NCBI RefSeq assembly: GCF_000062885.1
Contig: NC_009142.1
Span: forward strand, 248,001-312,000
Direction of reading: 5' to 3'
Origin: Saccharopolyspora erythraea NRRL 2338
Lineage (GTDB): Bacteria > Actinomycetota > Actinomycetes > Mycobacteriales > Pseudonocardiaceae
DNA length: 64,000 nt
Shown: piece after piece, positions 15,328 to 24,047 of the stretch
Layout: every line of letters starts with the position of its first letter
Position numbering within the stretch: position 1 is the first letter of the stretch
Made by a program: the position numbers and the translations under genes
The notes under the pieces: generated by a model
Database searches by the model: none
What the model saw: only the letters and a program-made list of their open reading frames with translations
Told to the model about the DNA's origin: nothing

Positions 15328-16521
15328 ATGCCGTTGCGGCTGCTGGTGCTCGCTGTCGGCACCTTCGTCATCAACACCGGTTCCTACCTCGTGGCCGGTG
15401 TGCTGCCCTCGATCGCCGGTGCCGTCGGTGTGCCGGTCACCACCGCGGGGCAGCTGATCACCATGCACGCGCTGACCTACGCGGTGAGCGCGCCGGTTCT
15501 GTCCACATTGGCCGGACGCTGGGAGCGCAGGCGGCTGCTGTGGGTCTCGCTGGGGCTGTTCGTGCTCGGCAACATCGCCACCGCGGTCGCGCCCGACTTC
15601 GCCTCGCTCACCGCCGCCCGGGTGCTGGGAGCCCTGGGGGCGAGCATGTTCACCCCGACCGCCGTGGTCATCGCGGCGGACCTGGTCCCGCTGGACCGGC
15701 GCGGTCGCGCGGTGTCGATGGTCCTCAGTGGACTGACGCTGGCCACCGTCGTCGGCGTCCCGATGGGCGTGCTGCTGGAAGGGATGCTCGGCTACCGCGG
15801 GCTGTTCTGGATCGTGGCCCTGCTCGGCGTCCTGGCCTCGGTGGCGCTGCTGGCGCTGCCCCGGGTGCCCGCGCCGCCCGCGGCCCGGTTCGGCGAGCGG
15901 CTGTCGGTCCTGCGCGACCGGACGGTGGTGTGGGTGCTGGCGGTCTCGCTGCTCGGCTCGCTGGCCGACTTCGCCGCCTACACCTACGCCTCGCCGATGC
16001 TGTCGGCGCTGACCGGCGCCGGTGCGGGGACGCTCGGTGCGCTGCTGTTCGTCTACGGCGTGGCGGGTGCGACGGGCAACGCGGTCGTCGGCCGGATCAC
16101 CGACCGGTTCGGCTCCGGAGTCGGCATCGCCGGCTCGCTGCTCGCGCTGGCCGCCGGCCTGGCGCTGCTTCCGCTGGCCGGTTCGGCGACCTGGGCGGTC
16201 GCCGGGCTGCTGGTGCTGTGGGGCCTCGGCGGCTGGGGCATCATGCCCGCGATCCAGCACCGGCTGATCAACCTGACGCCGGCGAGCGCGGCGGTGGTGA
16301 TCGCGTTCAACTCCTCCGCGCTCTACCTCGGCATGGGGCTCGGCGGCATCACCGGAGGCGCGGTCGCGGCGGCGTGGGGCTGGGCCGCGCTCGGGCCGGC
16401 GTCGGCGGTGGTCTCGGTGCTGGCGCTGGTGCTGTTCTGGCGCCTGCCCGCGCCCGCCGCGCGGGCCGCCGTCCCCGAGCGGGCACGTCCCGAGGACGTG
16501 CCGGTGGGCGCCTCCGGGTGA
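15328..16521 (+). CDS. MFS transporter (DHA1-type)
   Basis: A 397-residue membrane protein with about 12 hydrophobic segments. The loop between helices 2 and 3 carries AGRWERRRLLW, a variant of motif A; the equivalent loop in the second half reads GRITDRFGSG. Helix 5 has the GVPMGVLLEGMLGYRGLFW sequence resembling motif C of antiporters, so drug or metabolite efflux driven by protons is likely. Substrate is unknown. ATG 15328 follows GAGAG. A strong terminator overlaps the stop codon. Confidence 0.85.
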   Translation: MPLRLLVLAVGTFVINTGSYLVAGVLPSIAGAVGVPVTTAGQLITMHALTYAVSAPVLSTLAGRWERRRLLWVSLGLFVLGNIATAVAPDFASLTAARVLGALGASMFTPTAVVIAADLVPLDRRGRAVSMVLSGLTLATVVGVPMGVLLEGMLGYRGLFWIVALLGVLASVALLALPRVPAPPAARFGERLSVLRDRTVVWVLAVSLLGSLADFAAYTYASPMLSALTGAGAGTLGALLFVYGVAGATGNAVVGRITDRFGSGVGIAGSLLALAAGLALLPLAGSATWAVAGLLVLWGLGGWGIMPAIQHRLINLTPASAAVVIAFNSSALYLGMGLGGITGGAVAAAWGWAALGPASAVVSVLALVLFWRLPAPAARAAVPERARPEDVPVGASG

Positions 16522-16544
16522 GGGTGCTCCTCACCCGGAGGCGC
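16508..16544 (+). terminator. Terminator overlapping the end of the MFS gene
   Basis: A 16-bp perfect stem (16508-16523 with 16529-16544) with a 5-nt loop; the MFS stop codon lies inside its left arm. Confidence 0.85.
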
Positions 16545-16664
16545 TCCGCCCCGCGTCCCCACGCGGCGTGTCCGTTCGCGCGGAAAGTCAGCCTTTCGAG
16601 GCAACCATTCGGCGGTTGGTGCGTCTAAAGGAGTGGCCGGGGGACTGCGGGCTGCCGTTGCTGC

Positions 16665-17870
16665 TCAGGCGCTGGGGGTGAGCAGCAACGGCAGCTTCCG
16701 CACGCCGGTGGTGGTCGGCGCGGGCAGGAACGTGGGCCCCTCGTCCGGATCGGTGCGCAGGTGCGGGAACCGGTCCAGCAGGATGTTCAGCGCGACCTTG
16801 CCCTCCAGCCGGGCCAGCGGCGCCCCGACGCAGAAGTGGATGCCGCGCCCGAAGGCGATCTGCGGGTTCGGGTCGCGGGTGACGTCGAAGACGTCGGGAT
16901 CGGCGAACTGCCGGGGGTCGCGGTTGGCCGCGGCGATCCACAGCATCAGCATCTGGTCCTGCGGGATGGTCTGCCCACCCACCTCGACCTCGCGCTGGGT
17001 GACCCTGCCGAGCACGGCGAACGGGCTGAAGAACCGCAGCGACTCCTCGATCGCCGACGGCACGAGCGACCGGTCGGCGCGGACCGCGTCGCGCTGCCGC
17101 GGGTGCGTGTCCAGGCAGAGCACCGTGTTGCCCAGCAGCATGGTCGTGGTGATGTGCCCGGCGAGCAGCAGGATGTTGGCGAAGTTGACGACCTCGGTGT
17201 CGCTGAGCCGGTGGCCGTCGACCTCGGCCTGCACGAGCTTGGTCAGCAGGTCCTCACGCGGCGCCCGCCGCCGCTCGGCCGCGTGCTCGCCCAGGTAGTC
17301 GGTCAGGTGCTTGACCTGGGCGATCGCCTCCTCAACCTGCTGGACCTGCTCGTCGCTCTCGTCGACGAGGGAGAACTGCTGGTCGCGTTGCAGCAGGGCG
17401 TCGACCCACTTCTTGAACAGGTGGCGGTCGCTGCCGGGCACTCCCAGCAGCTCGGCGATGACGATCACGGGTAACGGGTAGGCCAGGTCCTCGACCATCT
17501 CCATCCGGTCGCCGACGTCGTCGAGCAGCTCGTTGGCCAGGTCGGCGATGCGCGGCGCGAGGTCGGCCACCACCTTCGGGGTGAAGGCGTGGCTGACCAG
17601 CTTGCGGAGCTTGGTGTGCTCCGGCGGGTCCATCTGCAGCAGGCTGCCCTCGGAGAGCGCCGAGGTGCGTTCGGCGACCTTGGCGGGCATGAGCCGCGTG
17701 GTGTCCGACGAGAAGGTGCGCGGATCGCTGAGGACGTGCTGGATCTCCGGGTACCCGTAGACGTTCCACATGCCGGTCGCGGCGTCGTAGTCGACGGTCC
17801 GCTCGGGACGCCGGCCGCGCAGCCAGAACTGCGACGCGGGGATGCCCCAGGTGTCGGCGGGGATGGACAT
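16665..17870 (-). CDS. Cytochrome P450
   Basis: A 401-residue soluble bacterial P450. It has LQMDPPEHTKLRKLVSHAF (C-helix region), the I-helix oxygen-activation motif LLLAGHITTTML (AGxxTT), the K-helix EESLR (ExxR) and the haem-ligand loop FGRGIHFCVGAPLAR with Cys near residue 350. Layout is close to the CYP107-like group of actinomycetes. Redox partners are not encoded nearby. It follows a TetR gene by 30 bp on the same strand and is probably controlled by it through the palindrome at 18655. Substrate is unknown. Confidence 0.93.
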   Translation of the reverse strand: MSIPADTWGIPASQFWLRGRRPERTVDYDAATGMWNVYGYPEIQHVLSDPRTFSSDTTRLMPAKVAERTSALSEGSLLQMDPPEHTKLRKLVSHAFTPKVVADLAPRIADLANELLDDVGDRMEMVEDLAYPLPVIVIAELLGVPGSDRHLFKKWVDALLQRDQQFSLVDESDEQVQQVEEAIAQVKHLTDYLGEHAAERRRAPREDLLTKLVQAEVDGHRLSDTEVVNFANILLLAGHITTTMLLGNTVLCLDTHPRQRDAVRADRSLVPSAIEESLRFFSPFAVLGRVTQREVEVGGQTIPQDQMLMLWIAAANRDPRQFADPDVFDVTRDPNPQIAFGRGIHFCVGAPLARLEGKVALNILLDRFPHLRTDPDEGPTFLPAPTTTGVRKLPLLLTPSA

Positions 17871-17900
17871 GGCGGTGCCTCCGGTCTGCGGGCGACGACC

Positions 17901-18599
17901 TCAGCCGTGCTCGCGCGTCGGGTCGTGGGAGTAGATCCGCTCGCGGTAGTGCGCGAGCAGGTCGCGGAGCATGGTGCTGATCTCGGTCGCGGTGCTGACC
18001 ACGGTGGCGCGGTCGGGACCCTCCGCCGGCTCGAAGGAGGCGCGGACGGTGTGGGCGACGATCTCGCCCCGGAGCTCGAGGTCGGACGGCACGCTCGGGT
18101 CGAAGCGGTCGATCAGGTAGTGCCCGAGCATCGACGCCGACACCGCGTAGGAGAGGTGGGGCATGTCGAGCAGGAACCCGCGCTCGGCCATCAGCGCGAA
18201 GTAGCGTTCGTTGACCACCGACTCCAGGCTGCCGGTGAGGCTGTCCCGCAGGTCGCCGAGCACCTCGGTGTCGCGGAGCAACATCGCGTGGAGGATCGGG
18301 TCGCGCATCGTGATCACGAAGGCCGTGCGGAGGAACCGGTGCGGCCGGATCTCCTCCGGGCTGGTCTCCAGACGCTCCAGGATCTGCTCGGTGAGCGCGA
18401 TGGACGCGCGGTGGAGCAGCGCCCGGAACAGCGTCTCCTTGCTGCGCCAGTGCAGGTACACGGTGCCCTTGCCGATTCCGGCCTGCCGGGCGACGTCCTC
18501 GATGGTCACCTTGCGGTAGCCGAGGCGCAGCATCAGCTCCGCGGCGGCGTCGAGGATGCGGTCGGCGCGGTCGGTGTTCCTGACCTCGGCTTTGGGCAC
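17901..18599 (-). CDS. TetR-family regulator of the P450 gene
   Basis: A 232-residue protein with an N-terminal TetR DNA-binding domain: RILDAAAELMLRLGYRKVTIEDVARQAGIGKGTVYLHWRSKETLF region (about residues 14-58). The C-terminal ligand/dimer domain is family-variable. The gene is first of a two-gene unit with the P450. A perfect palindrome 57 bp upstream of its ATG is a likely operator for autoregulation and P450 control; a hydrophobic P450 substrate is a plausible inducer. Confidence 0.88.
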   Translation of the reverse strand: MPKAEVRNTDRADRILDAAAELMLRLGYRKVTIEDVARQAGIGKGTVYLHWRSKETLFRALLHRASIALTEQILERLETSPEEIRPHRFLRTAFVITMRDPILHAMLLRDTEVLGDLRDSLTGSLESVVNERYFALMAERGFLLDMPHLSYAVSASMLGHYLIDRFDPSVPSDLELRGEIVAHTVRASFEPAEGPDRATVVSTATEISTMLRDLLAHYRERIYSHDPTREHG

Positions 18600-18654
18600 T
18601 TGCCCTCCTGTTCGGGTCGTCTGGATGGGTAGTGGGTCGTGTCGCAGTGACCTT

Positions 18655-18679
18655 ATGACCAGATTTGAAATCTGGTCAT
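18655..18679. promoter_or_regulatory. Probable TetR operator
   Basis: Perfect 25-bp palindrome: ATGACCAGATTT, one central G, then AAATCTGGTCAT. It lies upstream of tetR-P450. A further half-site-like CCGGTCAT follows at once. Size and symmetry suit a TetR dimer. Confidence 0.75.
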
Positions 18680-18884
18680 CCGGTCATTCGAACGGTATAC
18701 CCGATCGGGTCGGGTGACAACGGGCTTGCGTCACCCGGTGGTGCGGATTGATCGCTTCGGCGGGGCGGGAGCAGCGAGGCCTGGTTACTTTTGGCCGGTA
18801 GTCGATTTCGCCGCCCGGCCCAGGGCTGGCGGGTGGGACCGGGGGTTCGGCCGTCCCGCTCGGTAGTGGCCGGAGCGGATCATG

Positions 18885-18916
18885 GAGGGGCCGCCTCTCG
18901 CACAGGGCGGCCCCTC
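18885..18916. terminator. Terminator downstream of tyrA
   Basis: GAGGGGCCGCC (18885-18895) pairs with 18906-18916 around a 10-nt loop. It lies 114 bp past the tyrA stop and between tyrA and the tetR promoter region. Confidence 0.7.
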
Positions 18917-19029
18917 TGTCTGTCCGGGGGACGGCGGAGGAAATGGTTGGCGCAGCGGTGCTGGTCCCGCACCGCGATCGGCTGACGCCGCTTGTGAAAC
19001 AGCCCGGCCGCTCGGCTCCGTGGTGCCGG

Positions 19030-19992
19030 TCAGGGCACCTCGACGGTCGCCGCGTCCTCGTCCAGCGCGACCACGCGGCCCCCGCGGGCGCCGACGTCGC
19101 GCAGCCGGTCCAGTGCGCCCTTCTCGTCCAGCCGGACCCGCAGGCTGCGCGGCTCGGGTGCTGCCTCCAGTGCCCGGCGGGCCTCGTGGCCGGCATCCAC
19201 AGTGGACTTCAGCGAGCCGGTGGAGGCCAGCGAGCCGCGGGCGGCACCCAGCCTGCCGAGCGCGTCGTCGACCGCGTCGAGCAGCGCGACCCGGTTGCCC
19301 TCGGTCATCGCGCGCACCAGGTCCGGCGCGCTGCCCGCGACCCTCGTGCCGTCGCGGAACGACCCGGCCGCCAGCGACAGCGCGAGCGGGCCGCCGTCGG
19401 CTCCCACCGCAGCGAGCACCGCGGCGAACACGTGCGGCAGGTGCGAGACGCGGGCGACCGCGGAGTCGTGCTCGGCCGCCGAGCACGGCACGACTCGCGC
19501 CCCGCAGTCCACGGCCAGTGCGGCGGCCTCCCGCCAGGCCGGCGCCGTCGTGCCGTCCTCGATGGTCACCGCCCACGAGGCGCCGCTGAACAGCTCGGCC
19601 GACCCGGCCCGCCAGCCCGACTCGGCCAGGCCCGCCATCGGGTGGCCCCCGGCGTACTTCGCGCCCGGCAGCAGGCTGCGGACCTCGGCCTCGACCGGGT
19701 CCTTCACGCTCACCACGTCGGTCAGCCATGCCTCCGGCGCGTGCCAGGCGACCTGGCGCAGCACCTCGCGGACCGCCGTCAGCGGCGTGGCGACCACCAC
19801 GAGCGCGTCCTCCGCGGCGGCCCTGCGCAGCGCGTCCTCCGCGCTGTCCTCGACGGCGAAGCCCTCCGCCCGCGCCGCGTCGGCGTCCGGCCGCGAGGCG
19901 GTCGCGCCCCACGCCGGGCGTCCGGCGGCGGAGGCGGCCCGCAGCACCGAGCCGCCGATCAGTCCGAGTCCGATGACGCATACGGCACGCAT
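19030..19992 (-). CDS. tyrA: Prephenate dehydrogenase
   Basis: A 320-residue NAD(P)-dependent enzyme converting prephenate to 4-hydroxyphenylpyruvate in tyrosine biosynthesis. The Rossmann motif is VIGLGLIGGS at the N-terminus. Further signatures are VVVATPL, DVVSVKDPV, GGHPMAGLAESGW (substrate His) and HDSAVARVSHLPH. Residues from about 275 form a C-terminal extension that looks ACT-like (LRVRLDEKGALDRLRDVGARGG), possibly binding tyrosine. ATG 19992 is chosen; ATG 20001, three codons earlier, is an alternative. It is divergent from the tadA unit. Confidence 0.9.
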   Translation of the reverse strand: MRAVCVIGLGLIGGSVLRAASAAGRPAWGATASRPDADAARAEGFAVEDSAEDALRRAAAEDALVVVATPLTAVREVLRQVAWHAPEAWLTDVVSVKDPVEAEVRSLLPGAKYAGGHPMAGLAESGWRAGSAELFSGASWAVTIEDGTTAPAWREAAALAVDCGARVVPCSAAEHDSAVARVSHLPHVFAAVLAAVGADGGPLALSLAAGSFRDGTRVAGSAPDLVRAMTEGNRVALLDAVDDALGRLGAARGSLASTGSLKSTVDAGHEARRALEAAPEPRSLRVRLDEKGALDRLRDVGARGGRVVALDEDAATVEVP

Positions 19993-20119
19993 GGCGACCA
20001 TCCTGCCGGAGCCGCCGCCGGCGGGCCCACGTACCCGGATGAGCGGGAATCCGAGCCCGGAAGGTTACGAGCGCGCAATAGTGCTTTCGGGTGGCGTTCG
20101 CACCCTCTACGGTGTCCTC

Positions 20120-20608
20120 ATGACGGACCAGGAGCCGGTCGCGGGCTTCGCCGTTGCCGTGGTGCGTGAGGACGGCCGGTGGCGGTGCAGCGCGATGGAC
20201 AGCTCGGTGCTGGCGGGGCTCGACACCGCGATCACGGAACTGCGCGGGTTGCGATCCACCGGCGCGGTGTTCGGCATGTGCAATGTGGACGACGAGTTCT
20301 TCGTCCTCATCCGGCCGGTGCCCGGCGGCGTCGACCTGCTGCTGTCCGACGCGGCGGCGGCGCTGGACTACGACATCGCCGCCGACGTCCTCGACCTGCT
20401 GCGCATCGACCCGCCCGACGAGGACGACGACGAGGTGTGGCCGGAGGGCAACCTGGCCATCCTGTCCGACATCGGGCTGCCCGAGGGCGAGCTCCTGGTG
20501 ATCATCGAGGAGGTCGACCTGTACCCGGACGAGCAGCTGGAGATGATCGCCCAGCGCTGCGGGTTCGGGGAGCAGTTCGCCGGCCTGATGGAGAAGCTGG
20601 ACCAGTGA
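20120..20608 (+). CDS. tRNA adenosine deaminase-associated protein
   Basis: A 162-residue acidic protein (MTDQEPVAGFAVAVVRED...), with EDDDEVWPEGNLAILSD near residue 110. It matches the actinobacterial family found directly upstream of tadA and named for that linkage. Its biochemical role is not established; a partner or regulator of tRNA A34 deamination is the usual inference. Its stop overlaps the GTG of tadA by 4 nt (GTGA), which supports coupled translation. Confidence 0.82.
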   Translation: MTDQEPVAGFAVAVVREDGRWRCSAMDSSVLAGLDTAITELRGLRSTGAVFGMCNVDDEFFVLIRPVPGGVDLLLSDAAAALDYDIAADVLDLLRIDPPDEDDDEVWPEGNLAILSDIGLPEGELLVIIEEVDLYPDEQLEMIAQRCGFGEQFAGLMEKLDQ

Positions 20609-21072
20609 CCGCCGCCGGTGCCCGCGACACCGAGCTGGTGCGGGCCGCGCTGGAGGTCGCGCCCGGCGCTCTGTCCACTGGGGATGTTCCGATCGGCGCG
20701 GTCGTCGCAGGCCCCGACGGGCGGGTGCTCGCCCGCGACCACAACCGCCGCGAGGCCCTGCACGACCCGACCGCCCACGCCGAGATCCTCGCGCTGCGGG
20801 CCGCCGCCGGGGTGCTCGGCGACGGGTGGCGGCTGGAGGGCTGCACGCTCGCGGTGACCGTCGAGCCTTGCACGATGTGCGCGGGCGCGCTGGTGCTGGC
20901 CCGGGTCGAACGGGTCGTCTTCGGGTGCTGGGAGCCGCGGACCGGCGCGGTGGGCTCACTCTGGGACGTGGTTCGCGACCGGCGGCTCAACCACCGCCCG
21001 GAGGTCGTGGGCGGGGTGCTCGAGGCGGAGTGCTCGGCGCTGCTGGAGGCCTTCTTCCACGGCCAGCGCTGA
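20605..21072 (+). CDS. tadA: tRNA-specific adenosine deaminase
   Basis: A 155-residue zinc deaminase converting A34 to inosine in tRNA-Arg(ACG), which is itself encoded at 9877-9949. The catalytic zinc motif is DPTAHAEILALR (His and Glu) with VEPCTMCAGAL (two Cys ligands). VPIGAVV and the C-terminal EVVGGVL...LLEAFF segments are typical. GTG 20605 overlaps the preceding stop codon. A 17-bp terminator stem follows at 21179. Confidence 0.93.
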   Translation: MTAAGARDTELVRAALEVAPGALSTGDVPIGAVVAGPDGRVLARDHNRREALHDPTAHAEILALRAAAGVLGDGWRLEGCTLAVTVEPCTMCAGALVLARVERVVFGCWEPRTGAVGSLWDVVRDRRLNHRPEVVGGVLEAECSALLEAFFHGQR

Positions 21073-21178
21073 CCCGCTCGGTGATCTTCGGGCGCCCCGG
21101 ACAAGGGCCTTGCGGGGGCCGCGCATTCCACCGGTTCGGGTGGCCTGTCCCGGCCGTCATCCGATGCCCGGCCTGTGA

Positions 21179-21220
21179 CGATGGATCCGCCCCGCCGGCG
21201 CGAGCGGGGCGGATCCATCG
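21179..21220 (+). terminator. Terminator between tadA and the sigma factor gene
   Basis: A perfect 17-bp stem (21179-21195 with 21204-21220) with an 8-nt loop. It ends 16 bp before the sigma factor start, so it may also shape that gene's leader. Confidence 0.85.
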
Positions 21221-21236
21221 CACTTCGGGGGTTGGC

Positions 21237-21797
21237 GTGGAACCGACGGATGCTGTGCTGGCCGCCCGGGCGGCGGCGGGCGACGAGCAGGCGTTCGCGG
21301 TCTTCGTCCGTCGCCATTCGGATGGCGTGTTCGCGCTCGCGCTGCGCATGCTGGGCGACCGGGTGGAGGCCGAGGACGTCGTGCAGGACGTCTTCGTGAC
21401 CGTCTGGCGGCGGGTCGGCGAGCTCGCCGACTTCGGCGCGGCCCGCGCGTGGCTGTTCCAGATCGCGCGCAGGCAGTGCCTGATCGTCCTTCGCCGGAAG
21501 CGCATCCGGCGGACCTACCCGGTGGGCTCGGTCCCGGAGCACCGGCCCGCGGTGGGGGCCGCGCGCGGGGTGGCGGACCCGCAGCGGATGGCCGAGGCCG
21601 GCGCGGGGGTCTGCGCGCTCGGCCGCGCGCTGGCCGGACTGCCGACGCGGCAGCGCGACGTGTGGCTGCTGGCCGAGGTCGACGGGCTGTCCTATGTGGA
21701 GATCGGGCAGCGCGTCGGGGCGGGGGAGGAGGCGGTGCGCGGCCGGCTGTCGCGGGCCCGCGCCACCCTGGCCGACGCGATGCGGGCCTGGCGCTGA
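21237..21797 (+). CDS. ECF-type RNA polymerase sigma factor
   Basis: A 186-residue group 4 sigma factor. Region 2 is visible as DGVFALALRMLGDRVEAEDVVQDVFVTVWRRV with the RAWLFQIARRQC end, and region 4 as ALAGLPTRQRDVWLLAEVDGLSYVEIGQRVG followed by AVRGRLSRARATL. GTG 21237 is chosen, preceded by a G-rich tract; the longer open frame is read-through from tadA. No anti-sigma gene follows; a tRNA comes next. The proximity of the tadA terminator suggests it has its own promoter inside or overlapping that hairpin region. Confidence 0.88.
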   Translation: MEPTDAVLAARAAAGDEQAFAVFVRRHSDGVFALALRMLGDRVEAEDVVQDVFVTVWRRVGELADFGAARAWLFQIARRQCLIVLRRKRIRRTYPVGSVPEHRPAVGAARGVADPQRMAEAGAGVCALGRALAGLPTRQRDVWLLAEVDGLSYVEIGQRVGAGEEAVRGRLSRARATLADAMRAWR

Positions 21798-21854
21798 TCA
21801 GGCGGGGTGGCCCCCCTGCCGAAGGCGCGGAGTCCGTCCGTTACAGTTGCTGGC

Positions 21855-21940
21855 GGTAGCGTGTCCGAGCGGCCTAAGGAGCACGCCTCGAAAGCGTGTG
21901 TGGTTAACAGCCACCGTGGGTTCGAATCCCACCGCTACCG
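21855..21940 (+). tRNA. tRNA-Ser (anticodon CGA)
   Basis: The acceptor GGTAGCG pairs with CGCTACC, discriminator G at 21940. A long variable arm is present and the anticodon loop CTCGAAA gives CGA at 21889-21891, reading UCG. Confidence 0.96.
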
Positions 21941-21947
21941 CCGGTGA

Positions 21948-21990
21948 GAGCCGGTCATCGTCGCAAGGCGGTGACCGGCTCTTCTGCTTT
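21948..21990 (+). terminator. Terminator of tRNA-Ser(CGA)
   Basis: GAGCCGGTCA (21948-21957) pairs with TGACCGGCTC (21972-21981), followed by TTCTGCTTT. Confidence 0.75.
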
Positions 21991-22132
21991 CGCGGGGCCC
22001 GCGGCGGGCCGCACACCGGGTGTCTGACGAGCGCTCCTGCCTCGACCTGAGCCTCGATCGAGGAGCGATGGCTCATCCGGGCGCCTGACTTGCGCCACAT
22101 GGATGACCACTGCAGGTTACCTCTCGACGGTA

Positions 22133-22160
22133 TTTTCACCCCTCGGAGTGAAATTTTCAC
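22133..22160. promoter_or_regulatory. TTTTCAC repeats upstream of the secreted nuclease
   Basis: TTTTCAC occurs at 22133-22139 and 22154-22160, with the inverted partner GTGAAA at 22148-22153, giving TTTCAC-N8-GTGAAA. This lies 36-63 bp upstream of the preferred start and may be an operator. Confidence 0.4.
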
Positions 22161-22195
22161 GAGCAGCGTCCGCTGCTGGACGAGGGGTGTGCGAA

Positions 22196-24004
22196 GTGGG
22201 CAGGAACTCGACGATCGCCGCCGGCGTGGTCGTCGCCTGCGGTGCGCTGTCGATCGCACCGGTGGCGACGGCCGACGCGGCCGACAGGATCCACGACATC
22301 CAGGGGACCGGGCGGCTCTCGCCACTGGCCGGCAAGCACGTCGCCGACGTCCCGGGAGTCGTCACCGGCGTCCGCGCCTTCGGCTCGTCGCGCGGGTTCT
22401 GGTTCCAGGACCCCGAACCCGACAAGGACCCCCGCACCAGCGAGGGCCTGTTCGTGTTCACCGGTCAGCAGACCCCGCAGGTCGCCGTCGGAGACGCCGT
22501 GACCGTCTCCGGCGAGGTCGCCGAGTACTACCCGACCGCCGAGGGCGAGACGCCGCAGGACACCGCGAACCAGTCGGTCACCGAGCTCAAGAACGCGCAG
22601 TGGCAGGTCACCGGCAAGGGCGCGGTCCGGGCGGAGGCGCTGACCCCGGAGTCGGTGCCGCAGGCCTACGCCCCGAAGGGTGAGCTGGAGAAGCGGGAGC
22701 TCGACCCGGCCGAGTACGCGCTCGACTTCTACGAGTCCCGCGAGGGGATGAGCCTCGCGGTGTCCGACGCACGCGTCGTCGGCCCGACCGACGCCTACAA
22801 CGCGCTGTGGGTGACGTCCAAGCCGGAGCAGGGTGCCAACGAGCGTGGCGGCAGCACCTACACCTCCTACGACGACCCGAATGGCGGGCGCCTGAAGGTC
22901 GAGTCGCTGATCCCGTTCGCCGAGCGCCCGTTCCCGAAGGCCGACGTCGGCGACCGGCTCGCCGGCGCGACCGCAGGTCCGCTGGACTACAGCCGGTTCG
23001 GCGGCTACGTCCTGGAAGCCGCCGTCCTGGGTGAGCACCAGCCGGGCGGGCTCCAGCGGGAGACGACCCGCGACCAGGCCGAGGACGAGCTCGCGGTGGC
23101 CACCTACAACGTCGAGAACCTCGCAGCCGACGACGACCAGGCCAAGTTCGACCGGCTCGCCCAGGGCATCGCGGGCAACCTGGCCTCCCCGGACGTCGTC
23201 GCGCTGGAGGAGGTCCAGGACAACACCGGTGCCGAAGACGACGGCGTGGTCGCGGCCGACCAGACGCTGCGCCGCTTCACCGACGCGATCGCCGCGGCGG
23301 GTGGCCCGCGCTACGAGTGGCGGCAGATCGACCCGCAGAACGGCGCCGACGGCGGGGAGCCCGGCGGCAACATCCGGGTCGCGTTCCTGTTCGACCCGGC
23401 GCGGGTGTCGTTCAACGACCGCCCCGGCGGCGACGCGACGACGCCGGTGCGGCCGGTCGCAGACGGCGGCGGAGCCGCGCTCAGCGTCTCGCCCGGTCGC
23501 ATCGACCCCGCGAACGCGGCCTGGGAGAACAGCCGCAAGCCGCTGGTGGGCGAGTTCACCTTCCGCGGTCAGCGGGTTTTCGTGGTCGCCAACCACTTCA
23601 ACTCCAAGGGCGGCGACCAGCCGCTGCACGGCCGGTTCCAGCCGCCGGTCCGCGGCTCCGAGGAGCAGCGGGAAGCGCAGGCCAAGGCGGTCCGGGCCTT
23701 CGCCGACCAGCTCCGCGCGGTCGACGACCAGGCCAGGATCGTGGTCGCGGGTGACCTCAACGACTTCGGGTTCTCGCCTGTGGTGCGCACCCTGACCGCC
23801 GACGGCGCGCTGGTCGACGCGGCCGAGGGGCTGCCGCCCGCCGAGCGCTACAGCTACGTCTACGAAGGCAACTCGCAGGCGCTGGACCACATCCTGACCA
23901 GTCCGGCGGCCGGTACCGCCGACTACGACGTCGTGCACGTCAACGCCGAGTTCGCCGACCAGGCCAGCGATCACGACCCGCAGATCGTGCGCCTCAAGGG
24001 CTGA
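22196..24004 (+). CDS. Secreted endonuclease/exonuclease/phosphatase-family nuclease
   Basis: A 602-residue exported protein. A signal peptide (to ATADAA, about residue 30) precedes an OB-fold-like domain (about 35-125: IHDIQGTGRLSPLAGK...VPGVVTGVRA) as in ExeM/YhcR-type extracellular nucleases. The catalytic EEP domain (about 300-600) has ATYNVENL, VALEEVQD, ANHFNSKGGD, VAGDLNDFG and SDHDPQIV, which carry the metal and phosphate-binding residues. It probably degrades extracellular DNA or nucleotides for nutrient release. GTG 22196 is preferred because GAGGGG lies 8 nt upstream and the signal peptide starts there. Confidence 0.85.
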   Translation: MGRNSTIAAGVVVACGALSIAPVATADAADRIHDIQGTGRLSPLAGKHVADVPGVVTGVRAFGSSRGFWFQDPEPDKDPRTSEGLFVFTGQQTPQVAVGDAVTVSGEVAEYYPTAEGETPQDTANQSVTELKNAQWQVTGKGAVRAEALTPESVPQAYAPKGELEKRELDPAEYALDFYESREGMSLAVSDARVVGPTDAYNALWVTSKPEQGANERGGSTYTSYDDPNGGRLKVESLIPFAERPFPKADVGDRLAGATAGPLDYSRFGGYVLEAAVLGEHQPGGLQRETTRDQAEDELAVATYNVENLAADDDQAKFDRLAQGIAGNLASPDVVALEEVQDNTGAEDDGVVAADQTLRRFTDAIAAAGGPRYEWRQIDPQNGADGGEPGGNIRVAFLFDPARVSFNDRPGGDATTPVRPVADGGGAALSVSPGRIDPANAAWENSRKPLVGEFTFRGQRVFVVANHFNSKGGDQPLHGRFQPPVRGSEEQREAQAKAVRAFADQLRAVDDQARIVVAGDLNDFGFSPVVRTLTADGALVDAAEGLPPAERYSYVYEGNSQALDHILTSPAAGTADYDVVHVNAEFADQASDHDPQIVRLKG

Positions 24005-24009
24005 GGTCG

Positions 24010-24047
24010 CCGCGGTACCGGCAGGGCGTGCCCGGCCGGTACCGCGG
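24010..24047. terminator. Bidirectional terminator between nuclease and SLATT genes
   Basis: CCGCGGTACCGGC (24010-24022) pairs perfectly with 24035-24047. It lies between convergent genes and ends one base before the SLATT-type stop codon. Confidence 0.8.

Noticed and set aside
14380-16260. 626-codon minus-strand frame across ybaK and the MFS gene
   Set aside because: It is the antisense shadow of two well-supported genes; its Gln/Arg/His-rich product is typical of such shadows.
22108-22165. PHO-box-like direct repeats before the secreted nuclease
   Set aside because: The TTTTCAC copies are 21 bp apart rather than a multiple of 11, and the match to GTTCACC is weak; kept only as an unassigned repeat.
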